A stretch of 64,000 nucleotides of DNA, taken from Trichomonas vaginalis G3 (Eukaryota > Parabasalia > Trichomonadida > Trichomonadidae). Shown piece after piece: positions 53,880 through 62,717 of this stretch. Each line of letters begins with the position of its first letter. The first letter of the stretch is position 1. A program made the translations under genes and the position numbers. The notes beneath the pieces were generated by a model, which made no database searches, was not told the DNA's origin, and worked only from the letters and a program-made list of their open reading frames with translations. Where the stretch lies: the NCBI RefSeq assembly GCF_026262505.1, contig NC_067207.1, positions 23,900,082-23,964,081 of the forward strand, written 5' to 3'.

Positions 53880-54357
53880 TTTTAGCTATTTCAGGATAGG
53901 GAGACATCAAGGATGAAGAATTAGGAGGGAGATCCTATGAAATTTACTTTTTGAATTGAATCGATTATCAATTAAGGATGCACTTACGCCCATATGACAT
54001 GACCTTCAAATATGGTGTTCAAGGTTAATATTCAATGGCACTTCACGCCAGTTGTCAGGAATTCAAATTAAAGTCAGCCTGGAGTAAAATCCTTTGGCTG
54101 ATTTGAATTTTGAGAAATTTCTTGAAAATGATCACTTTTCAAACTTTTGCCAGGGGCACGAAGCAACACAAAACAGTCTGAAAAGCGTAATTCAATTGCA
54201 TATGATTATTTTTGCTTCTAATGTCGAACAGGATTTGAATCAAAAATATATTAAAGATTTTGTTATGCATTGCAAGTTGAAAACAAAAAGCGACAAGCTA
54301 TGTATACATCAATTTTTGAAACTACCATATAATCTTGTAATTCGAAATATTGTATAG
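53880..54357 (+). pseudogene. Decayed coding region of unknown family
   Basis: One frame reads protein-like sequence from about 53897 to 54090 (IKDEELGGRSYEIYFLN, stop, IDYQLRMHLRPYDMTFKYGVQG, stop, YSMALHASCQEFKLKSAW). After a shift an 87-codon frame continues (ADLNFEKFLENDHFSNFCQG...). Composition differs from nearby non-coding DNA. With two stops and one shift it is broken. I do not recognise the family; a transposon protein or a nuclease-like protein cannot be excluded. Confidence 0.35.
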
Positions 54358-54619
54358 TTAAAAAAAATTACGCCAAATTTGAGTCTTCAGCTTACAAGTG
54401 TAAAGATATGATATAAAATTGACATTTGCAAACTATTCTATTCAAATAGTCCAATAGTATTATTTTCTGAGTATTTGTTCCCGAGATTTTGATACTATAG
54501 TATTTTTTTAAAAAAACTATCTTATGTATATTTGATATGTTAAAAACATAACTTTTTAACTTTCTCAAGAAATAAAAATAAATTTTTATTCAAAACAATA
54601 TAAATTCAAGGTTTATTTC
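54358..54619. other. Intergenic spacer
   Basis: About 260 bp, AT-rich, carrying the likely 3' end of the minus-strand gene. Nothing else is seen. Confidence 0.4.
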
Positions 54620-55189
54620 TTATTCAGCTTTTTCGCATTTTCCACAGAACCTCTTGGTGACGCAGGCCTTGCAGGAATCGAACTTCAGCATGTAGAATGG
54701 AACAAGTGCCAAAAGATTCATGATTAAGAGGCCAAGGAAGTAGTCTGGAATTGAGAGGAATAAGTAGAACAAGAACATGAAAATGAACATGTTTGTGCAA
54801 ATACCTAAAAATCTCTTTTCAAGAACAGAGCTGATTGCAGAGTTGTATAAGTTACTAATAACGAGGACTATTGTTGCGAACCATGAGGATATTTCCTTTA
54901 AGTCGTGGTGTGGAGCATCAGCGATATCCGATGGATTGATGATTTTGAACAAAATTGGTGTCCACATTGTTCTTGAGAAATAAAGTAAAGCAATAATTGC
55001 AAGGCCTGAGTATGTTGGGATGGATAAGTACACAAGGAGAAGATAAATTAAGTTAATAAGAACAAGGAAAACAGCTCCTCTCCATTTAGCTGTGCCAAAG
55101 GCAATTATTGCTTCGAATTTTGTGATCTGATCTTCATAAGGAAGTAAGCGATCATAGAGATGCTTAGCAAAAGTTTTTGCTGCTTCTAT
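54620..55189 (-). CDS. Reticulon/ARL6IP1-like ER membrane-shaping protein lacking an ATG start
   Basis: The open frame covers 189 codons from 55189 to the TAA at 54620. The protein has a helical N terminus (EAAKTFAKHLYDRLLPYEDQITKFEAII) and the typical KWRGAVFLVLINLIYLLLVYLSIPTYSGLAIIALLYF paired hydrophobic hairpin. A second hydrophobic pair and a C-terminal Cys-rich tail (CKACVTKRFCGKCEK) follow. This is the layout of reticulon-homology proteins such as ARL6IP1, which bend ER tubules. The codon where a start Met is expected is ATA (55187-55189), and the frame is closed by TGA just before it. The first in-frame ATG is about 75 codons in and would remove the first hairpin. TCACTTTTTATC, a good initiator, lies about 45 nt upstream on the same strand. 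G/C-rich codon use suggests a living gene. Confidence 0.65.
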   Translation of the reverse strand: MEAAKTFAKHLYDRLLPYEDQITKFEAIIAFGTAKWRGAVFLVLINLIYLLLVYLSIPTYSGLAIIALLYFSRTMWTPILFKIINPSDIADAPHHDLKEISSWFATIVLVISNLYNSAISSVLEKRFLGICTNMFIFMFLFYLFLSIPDYFLGLLIMNLLALVPFYMLKFDSCKACVTKRFCGKCEKAE

Positions 55190-55496
55190 TCAAAATTACT
55201 TGATATTTTATCACACAACGATAAAAAGTGACATGAAAAGTGCTAAATTCTTATTAAAAACTAAAAATATTGGTAAAATTGTTGCATGCTAAGATCAGTC
55301 ATAATGTAAACCTCTCAATTTTATTGTCGTGGGAAGTATCTCAATTCCTTCAAAAAAATTGAAAAACTATTTAATTTTAAAAATATAATACTTTTAATTA
55401 GTTAATTAATTGGAGATATTTTTAAAAAATCACTTTTGATAATACTTTTGAGAACTTTAATTAAAAAAATATATTCAAAAACATCCAGGATATCAA
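55190..55496. other. Intergenic stretch upstream of the reticulon-like gene
   Basis: Contains the minus-strand TCACTTTTTATCG near 55233 and otherwise AT-rich DNA. Confidence 0.4.
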
Positions 55497-55559
55497 GAGG
55501 GAATTGTTCCTTATGAGGTATATAGTTATGATGTATACCTCATAAGGAACAATTCCCTC
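55497..55559. other. Perfect 26-bp-stem hairpin
   Basis: The stem at 55497-55522 (begins GAGGGAATTGTTCC, ends GAGGTATA) is the exact complement of 55534-55559, with an 11-nt loop. It stands alone between the reticulon-like gene and a truncated foldback element. Confidence 0.8.
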
Positions 55560-55601
55560 CTTAAAATCGTAGACATTTTTATACTTATTAATCAACCATT
55601 C

Positions 55602-56266
55602 AAAATATATAAAATTTGATCATAAATAAAATCGTTTTAAATTACTTCTTCATTTAAATTATAACAATTATTTTTGGTTTTATATTTTTTTGGATCAAAT
55701 CCATTTTAATAGAATTTATATACTATTCATCTATTAGTAAACACTACCGTATATTATTTTTTAAGCTATCTTATTTTTTGAACTTTTATTCAAATCTTTG
55801 GTCGCAAGAAGAATTGCATGATAAATAAAAACATTTAATCAAAGTCAATTTTATTTTTCATATTCAAATGGACTGAGTGTTAACATTTAACGTTTTTTGC
55901 TAATTGTCGTCAAAAATTAGGCGTAAAGCAAAAATTGATATTTCATATGGTTTTATGATAGATAAGCATTATATTCCCACTCATTATATTCGTAAATTTT
56001 GAGGTTTATCCTTCGCTTTTAAGATCATTGAATTTGATTTTTATATAAAATAGTTATATATTAGAAAATAATATGAGTTTATGTGATATTATTTTTCAGA
56101 AGATTTTGTGTTCTTCTTCAAAATTTTATTTTTTATTAAAAAGAATCTTTACAAAATATACATTTACTTTAATTAATATTTAAAAACGTGCTCTATCAAA
56201 AGTTCCAAAAATTCAATATTTTAGCTTTTCTGAGGTGTCACTTTTGATGAATTTCTGTTTACAACA
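55602..56266. mobile_element. Half copy of the foldback element
   Basis: Matches 24228-24893 (loop, right arm and right terminus ending GTTTACAACA) with a few substitutions. The left arm is missing; the match starts exactly in the loop region. Confidence 0.85.
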
Positions 56267-56530
56267 ATACTTCATATAATATACACATGTTCATGTAAAA
56301 ACTTTTTTCCAAAATCCTCAGGAATTAAGGGATTTTTGAATTTTAAGAATTTTTTTCGAATTTTTTCGAAAAAAAAATATTTTCAGAACAGCCTTAACGG
56401 CTAAGATTTAGGAACAATGTTAAGTATCAAAAAGAAAGGAGGTCTGATATAGACAACATATATCGTTGAAGGTTGAAAAAATCTCTAATATTTGAGCCCA
56501 AAATTTCAAATTTTAATTTTTTGAAAAAAG

Positions 56531-57187
56531 AGGCCACCCGTATGCACGTTTATTTGAGAGGAGGAGGTTTATATTTTTGAAAGGGTGAAACATTATGAAT
56601 ATGTTAATTATATAATAATATGTATTATTATAAAAAAGAAAAAATAAAGCACGTTAAAATTTTTCTTTCTTGATTTTTTACAAAATCTACTTAGAATTAT
56701 GCAAAATATGACTAAATAATTATAAATTTCAAGTTAAATTTTAATTTTGATAAATAATTTAAATTTCAAAATATCAAGTTCAGTTCGACTATGTATGTAG
56801 TAATTCCTCAATAAAGTGCCAAAACCCTATTAAAATATATGAACATTTTCAACATTTTAATGTTTTTATTTAAAAATTTGTTGGAATATGAGCTTCAAAC
56901 AATTATTATGTAAATAAAAATAATTAAATATATGTATTTATTCGTATTACAACCGTAGTAAGTCGATTCTTCCTTTCTTCTACTGAGGTTTGAATTTGAT
57001 TTCGAATTGTAAAGAGATTCAAAGGGAAAATACTAGCGGATAAAAACTACCTCCATGAAAGGGTCATAATGGAGTCAAGTTGTATTTTTTGATATTTTTT
57101 GCTTTTCGAGCCTAAATAGGTAGCCAAGATAATGCCTAAAATAAGGTTCTAAATTCTGAAGTTTACATGATCCTCTCGTGTGCACCC
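56531..57187. mobile_element. MITE with TTAA target, copy 2 (inverted)
   Basis: Reverse complement of 11525-12182 with few differences. The right end is intact (GTGCACCC followed by TTAA at 57188-57191). At the left end the match decays after CCCGTATG, so the terminal GGGTGC and TTAA are lost or altered. The 264 bp between the two mobile copies (56267-56530) show nothing recognisable. Confidence 0.7.
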
Positions 57188-57190
57188 TTA

Positions 57191-57538
57191 ATATTTTTAT
57201 TAATTTCATACAAAAAGTAATTTATTTATTGTTTATCCAGAGCTGCAAACACATCTACTAAATGTTTACATGAACAGTGCGATTATACAAATCATTCTTT
57301 GTATTTTTTATCTAATATACCTATAATTCATTTCAATTTTTTCTCAAAATCATCGAATTAGTTTTAGAAACTTTCTTGAATGTTATGTACAGTTAGATCG
57401 ATTATTTGGATCATATATATTTCAATGCAACGGGTAAAGTTTCTCTAAACTTTGAATCAATAAAAATATGAAAGCTAATTTGGTTAAATTATATCTATAA
57501 TAGCTTTCAAAATATGAAGTTGTGATTTAGGATCTAAT
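57191..57538. other. Intergenic spacer
   Basis: About 350 bp, nothing seen. Confidence 0.4.
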
Positions 57539-59193
57539 TCAAGAAGCTAGGAACATTAGAGCATATTTTCCTCTTGAAAGGTGATTATTAAAGTTAAATT
57601 GTTGATTATCTTGAATCTCTTGATTATATGGTTTTTCTTGCTTTGCAATGCTTTCAATTGAATCATTTGTTTTACATGGGTTAATTACGTTTCTCCTATA
57701 GAATGTATTATATTTAAAGCCGCATAATACATATACAGCTTTGACTTGTTGATAAAATGAACCTCTTCTACTAGTTGAAACACTGCTGCCATTATAATAT
57801 ACATTAATATTTTGGATATTATTCGAAACAAGCATTGAAGATATATCTGTTTCCATAAATAGAGTAATATTAATAAGGCTTTTAAAAACTGAGGATCCAA
57901 ATATTATGTCTGGTTGATAAAGGATCAAATTGCCAGAATTTTTGCAATCGTATAAAGCATATGATTCAATGTTTGTTATGAATGGAAATGTTGTATTGAT
58001 ATATACTTTAGAGCATCCTTGGAAAGCATAACTTCCAATGGACAATATATTAATAAAATTCAAATTGCCGGTCAAATTATAGCAACCATAAAATGCATAA
58101 CTTCCAATTCTCTTGATATTTCCAATATTGATAATTGTTTCCAAATAATTGCAGTTTTCAAAAGCTCTATTTGAAATATTGACAACATTACCAAAATCTA
58201 CAGGACCTCTAAATTTTGATGCTGAAAATGCACTTGATCCGATACTTGAAACATTCCTAAATGTAATATTACCTTCAATGACGCAGTTTGAAACGGAATT
58301 TGATTCGAAAAAATCGACATTTGTAAACATCAATGATGTGCTAATGTTGACTCTTTCAAAAGCACTACTTTTAATTGTATGTACATTAATAAAATTCAAA
58401 TCTATGGATATATTTGAAGAAGAAAATGCACGTGATCCAACGATGCTTACATTTCTTATATACAACGGATCATGAATGTTGCATCCATAAAAAGCATATT
58501 CTCCAAGTTTGAGTATATTTTTTAGAGAAATACGGCTTTCTAATAAGTTACTTGAAACAAAGGTATAGGGATCAATTATTCCAATATTGAGAAAAGTAAT
58601 GGAGGTTTGATGTATTTGACTTGACCAAAAGGAATGATCACTAATAGAAGATATATTTTCGAAAGAAATATCACTCGTGTTTATCTGACTACACCAAAAT
58701 AGATCATCTCCAATAGATTGTATATTGACAAAATCTAAAGAAGATTTATTTATTTCAGTGGACCAAAATACATTATCTCCAACATATTGTATACATTTTC
58801 AATAGAAATTGAGGAGTCATAAATTTTTGAATGCCAAAAAGCATAATTTCCAATGTTTTCGACATTATGCATAGATAATAAACCTTGAATCGTTGAAGAC
58901 TTAAAGGAATACGCTCCAATAGTTTTTACATTAATGAAATAAACTGGTCCATGAAACTTACAGCCACAAAAAGCGTTATCATTTATTATTTGCACCTTTT
59001 CGAAATAAACAGGCCCTGATAGTGATTGACTATCAAATGCACTATCACCAATGAATGTAACATTACTAAAATTTAAACCTTTCAAACCGTTGCTATTTTG
59101 AAAAGCATCTTTACCAATGAATTTAACATTTTGGAAAAATACAGAGCCATTAAGCTTGGATCCGAAAAAGCAATTATCTTTTTCAAGTTTCTC
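57539..59193 (-). pseudogene. BspA-like leucine-rich repeat surface protein, truncated and frameshifted
   Basis: Coding-like sequence of about 550 codons built on the LRR_5/BspA repeat of about 23 residues. Clear examples are NIKRIGSYAFYGCYNLTGNLNF, ILSIGSYAFQGCSKVYI and VSSIGSSAFSASKFRGPVDF. Frame A runs from 59193 to about 58787, frame B from there to 57539, so one shift near 58787 breaks it. Upstream the frame starts abruptly after a stop with no ATG or signal peptide. The C-terminal end (after YNTFYRRNVINPC) has no membrane anchor, unlike full-length members. BspA-like proteins are a huge trichomonad family of candidate adhesion proteins. This copy is most likely dead. Confidence 0.85.
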
Positions 59194-59686
59194 TCAAAAT
59201 TGAATAGAAAGTATTTTAAAATTTGAAAACATTCAATTTATAAAACATATTTTTATAGTTCTTTATTCTAAAATTAGTTTATTGGGTTAAAAAGTTAATG
59301 ATAATCGGACAATTATGAAAAGCTGTTCTCAGAAAAATATTTGTGTTTGTTGGAATTCCAATTATTTCAAACTATTTTGATCGTTACAAATTCATTTAAA
59401 ATGGTACCCAAAAATAATTTTTCAAAACTTCATTAATAAGGTAAATTTCGAATAAAAATATATAAATGGATGAAAAGGGATTCAACATTCAATAATTATG
59501 CTCTATTAATGATATCAAAATGAGTAGTAGCCACTCATATGTAGTGGAAAACAATTATTCGTGCAGAAATTTAGGATTATTTCACTTTACACGGAAATAA
59601 GAGGACAAGTGATTTGAAAACTAATGACATTTCAATTTGATGATTTTTATACTTGGAACCATCCATGAATTAAAGAAAATTCAATT
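59194..59686. other. Intergenic stretch between two surface-protein relics
   Basis: About 490 bp of AT-rich DNA with no feature seen. Confidence 0.4.
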
Positions 59687-60523
59687 TTATAAAGCAAATA
59701 AGATTATTAAAGAATATCCGGATTTTAAATAGATGTATGAAATATAGTTTTGGTTCGTTATGCACTTTTGAATTTTACAGTCAGAAACAACAACTCTAAA
59801 TTCATCTTTGTTTTTTAGCTTTTCGATTCCATAACCTTCATATGACACATCACTCTGACAATTTATTGCTCTTAAAGTTCCACCTCCACTAACGATTTGA
59901 GTTGGAGAGTTTATCAAAAAGCAATCTTGTATTGTCAGAGTTGATCCAGTAGATGACAAAAATGAATAAAATATTCCTGAGTGATTGATGAAATTACTTT
60001 TCGAAATTGTTTTTTGTCCGAACCACAATTCGAAGTAATTATGATCAGTAATATCAATACATTGAATGTACGAGATCGTGGATCCATAAAATGGATTCCA
60101 AATGCTTACACTACCTGCTCCAGACTCCCCAAAACTATTTGAGGCATTTAAATGTTTGATATCGTAGAGCAGCATATTCACATATACGGCACTATCACCT
60201 CCTTTGGTTGAATCTGGACCGCATTTAAATAAAGAATTCGTTTCAAAATTGCATTTTCCTTCTGAAGCATAAAAGCAATTTCCAAAATGTGCATCTTGAT
60301 GTTGACGAACATAGCATCCCTCAAAGTAAATGTTTGATATGAGGCTAATCGAATTACGGAAAATAAAAGCCCCGCCATGATCCTCAGCTTGACAATAATG
60401 AAATTTACAACAAAATATATGAATTTTGATATTATTAATAACGAGTGCACCACCATTTGAAGTTGAGGATATTCCATCGAAGAGAGAATTGGATATTAAA
60501 GTTTCATAATGATCAGTTGTCAA
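59687..60523 (-). pseudogene. Pmp-like surface protein fragment
   Basis: A 278-codon frame with no ATG at its start, preceded by a TAG. It carries repeated beta-helix-type motifs: SNGGALVINNIKIHIFCCKF, DHGGAFIFRNSISLISN, and spaced CxF/CY cysteines, as in Pmp-like (chlamydial autotransporter-like) surface families of trichomonads. It lacks a signal peptide and the usual C-terminal membrane anchor, and is far shorter than complete members. A possible start (MINSSYHY) lies upstream in another frame, so a shift near 60525 may have split it. Probably a relic. Confidence 0.65.
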
Positions 60524-60668
60524 TAATGATAGGAGCTATTTATCATTATAAATTTTTCTCGATTTATCTTAAATTTAGTGAATGATTGGTGCATGATTAT
60601 TAGATATTGTTACGGTTGATTTATAGCGTAAATAATCATATATAAGACTTTAAAACCCTTATTGTAAA

Positions 60669-60741
60669 GCCTGCGTAGCATAGTGGTTATTGCGTGCGCC
60701 TTGTAAGCGCAAGGTCGCCGGTTCAACTCCGGTCGTAGGCA
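60669..60741 (+). tRNA. trnT-UGU: tRNA-Thr (anticodon UGU)
   Basis: A 73-nt cloverleaf. Acceptor GCCTGCG pairs with CGTAGGC (one G-T), discriminator A. The D arm is closed by GCA/TGC. The anticodon stem TGCGC/GCGCA holds the loop CTTGTAA with anticodon TGT. The T arm GCCGG/CCGGT has loop TTCAACT. No intron. Internal A and B boxes are present (TAGCATAGTGG, GGTTCAACTCC), and a T-rich run follows 8 nt downstream. CCA is not encoded, as usual in eukaryotes. Confidence 0.95.
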
Positions 60742-61197
60742 TAAATTTTTGAATTTTTTCCTAACTTAGGTTAAATAGCTATTTAAATAGCTTTGTGACA
60801 AGCATAAAGTTAACTTTGTACCAATAATACTCTTTATTGAAAGTAAAATCATTTTATTGTTTAATTTTTCACGATATTTTTTTTATGAGCCAAGAAAATT
60901 TTACCGAACATGAGCTTTTGTTAGTTGGATAGAGCAATTAATAAGAATTATTGCTGAAACACCCTTAAGGTTCATTTCAAAGCTCAAATTCATTCAGTTT
61001 TTCTTGGAAAAGTTGCAACCGTTGCAACCTCAGGAAAATAATCGGCGTACACTGAATTTGTCTTAACTTTTTGGCCGTATATTTGTGATGAAATTTATAC
61101 ATGATCTGCAATAAGATTTCATGATCTTAAAATTGAGTCCGGTGAAAAAGTGAAATGAAAAAGCGGTGAAAAAAAGTTTTTCGATTATTTTTCTTTA
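60742..61197. other. Intergenic spacer
   Basis: About 450 bp. GTTGCAACCGTTGCAACC (an inverted-repeat-like GTTGCAAC pair) occurs near 61010-61030. No clear initiator is seen before VPS4. Confidence 0.4.
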
Positions 61198-62538
61198 ATG
61201 CAGAAACGTAACCTATTCCAGCAATATTTCAACGACGGCGTCAATCTCATCAAGAATGCCGTTGCTATGGATAATGCCGGCCAGTACGAGCAAGCAAAGA
61301 ATTATTACAATCAAGCTGCTGCCAAGTTTAACTTGGCCAAGAAGCAAGCAGGCCCACAAACATCCGAAAACCTTCTCAACAAGGCTACAGAACACGCCGA
61401 ACGTTGCACTAAGAGAGCATCTGAGTTAGATAATATACAACCAGCGGCTCCTTCAGCAGCCGGAGGATCCAGCGGTGCAGCCCAAGCCTCTAAGCCGAGC
61501 AACAAGAAGCAAGGCGGCGGCGGTGGAGGCGGCGGCAAGGATGGCAAAGAAAACGACGAAAACAGCGAATTCGAAAGTCGTATGGCAAGCGCCATCCTTG
61601 TTGAAAAGCCAAACATCAAGTGGGAAGATGTTGCTGGTCTTAACGAAGCTAAGCGTTCTCTTTACGAAGCTGTCATTTATCCAATCAGATTTAAACAGTT
61701 CTTCGTCGGTGAGCGTACCCCATGGAGAGGTATTCTTCTTTACGGCCCACCAGGTACAGGTAAATCCTACTTAGCTAAGGCTACAGCTTCCGAAGCAAAT
61801 AACTCCACATTCATTTCTATTTCTACATCCGATCTTGTTTCCAAGTGGCTCGGTGAATCCGAAAAGCTTATCCGTGCTCTTTTCGATACAGCCCGTAAAT
61901 CTGCTCCAGCCATTATCTTCATCGATGAAGTCGATTCACTCCTCAGTGAACGTAGCGAAAATGACTCTGAATCATCCCGCCGTATCAAGACAGAGTTCCT
62001 TGTCCAGATGGATGGTGTCGGCAAGTCAATGGAAGGACTTCTTGTTCTTTCCGCTACAAACACACCATGGATTCTCGATCCCGCTGTCAGACGTCGTTTC
62101 GAAAAGAAGGTTTACATTCCTCTCCCAGACTTCGAGGCTAGAAAGGCCATGGTTACACTCAGATTGAAGGGAACACCTCACAACATTACACCAGACCAGG
62201 CTGAGAAGATCGCTCACATGACAGAAGGCTACTCCGGTGCAGATATCAAGATTCTCTCTCGTGAAGCTTCAATGCTCGCTATTAGAAACCTTATGGATAA
62301 GCAGGAATGGTTCCGCATGACAGAACGTGGTACAGTCGAGGCTTGCGCTCCAAACGCTCCAGGAGCAAGAAAGTGGAGCCTCAGAGATCCAGATTTCCCA
62401 GCTGATAAGATCGAATCTCCACCAGTTAAGTTCGAGGACTTCAAGGAGGCTATCTGCAAGATCCACCCAACAGTTTCTCCAGCCGAACTTGTGAAATACC
62501 AGACCTGGACTAACGAATTCGGTTCTGAAGGCAATTAA
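61198..62538 (+). CDS. VPS4: VPS4 AAA-ATPase (ESCRT-III disassembly)
   Basis: A 446-residue protein, the normal VPS4 length. Residues 1-78 form an MIT domain (LFQQYFNDGVNLIKNAVAMD... EQAKNYYNQAAAKF) that binds ESCRT-III tails. A Ser/Gly-rich linker follows (including seven Gly in a row), then the AAA domain: NIKWEDVAGL, Walker A GPPGTGKS (about 183-190), the pore loop KWLGESEK, Walker B IIFIDEVDSL (about 239-248), and the double Arg of PAVRRRFEKKVYIPLP. The VPS4 beta domain and C-terminal helix (PPVKFEDFKEAICKIHPTVS) close it. It takes apart ESCRT-III filaments in multivesicular body formation, budding and cytokinesis. Start at the first ATG; all key residues are present and codon use is that of a well expressed gene. 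Confidence 0.96.
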   Translation: MQKRNLFQQYFNDGVNLIKNAVAMDNAGQYEQAKNYYNQAAAKFNLAKKQAGPQTSENLLNKATEHAERCTKRASELDNIQPAAPSAAGGSSGAAQASKPSNKKQGGGGGGGGKDGKENDENSEFESRMASAILVEKPNIKWEDVAGLNEAKRSLYEAVIYPIRFKQFFVGERTPWRGILLYGPPGTGKSYLAKATASEANNSTFISISTSDLVSKWLGESEKLIRALFDTARKSAPAIIFIDEVDSLLSERSENDSESSRRIKTEFLVQMDGVGKSMEGLLVLSATNTPWILDPAVRRRFEKKVYIPLPDFEARKAMVTLRLKGTPHNITPDQAEKIAHMTEGYSGADIKILSREASMLAIRNLMDKQEWFRMTERGTVEACAPNAPGARKWSLRDPDFPADKIESPPVKFEDFKEAICKIHPTVSPAELVKYQTWTNEFGSEGN

Positions 62539-62708
62539 GATAAATTATTGCGAGAAATTGTCCTTAAAATATACCTCTAATAACACGTTTTTACAAAACA
62601 AATACTTTTTTTGTAACAATATTTTTTTCATTTTAATTGTTTTTTGATTTTGTTGACCAAAACATCAACAAAACACTTTAACTCTCTAAACTTATAGCAA
62701 TTGTCTCT

Positions 62709-62714
62709 TCATTA
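62709..62714 (+). promoter_or_regulatory. Initiator TCATTA
   Basis: TCTCTTCATTATTT directly precedes the ATG at 62718, with the presumed +1 A about 7 nt upstream. Confidence 0.55.
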
Positions 62715-62717
62715 TTT

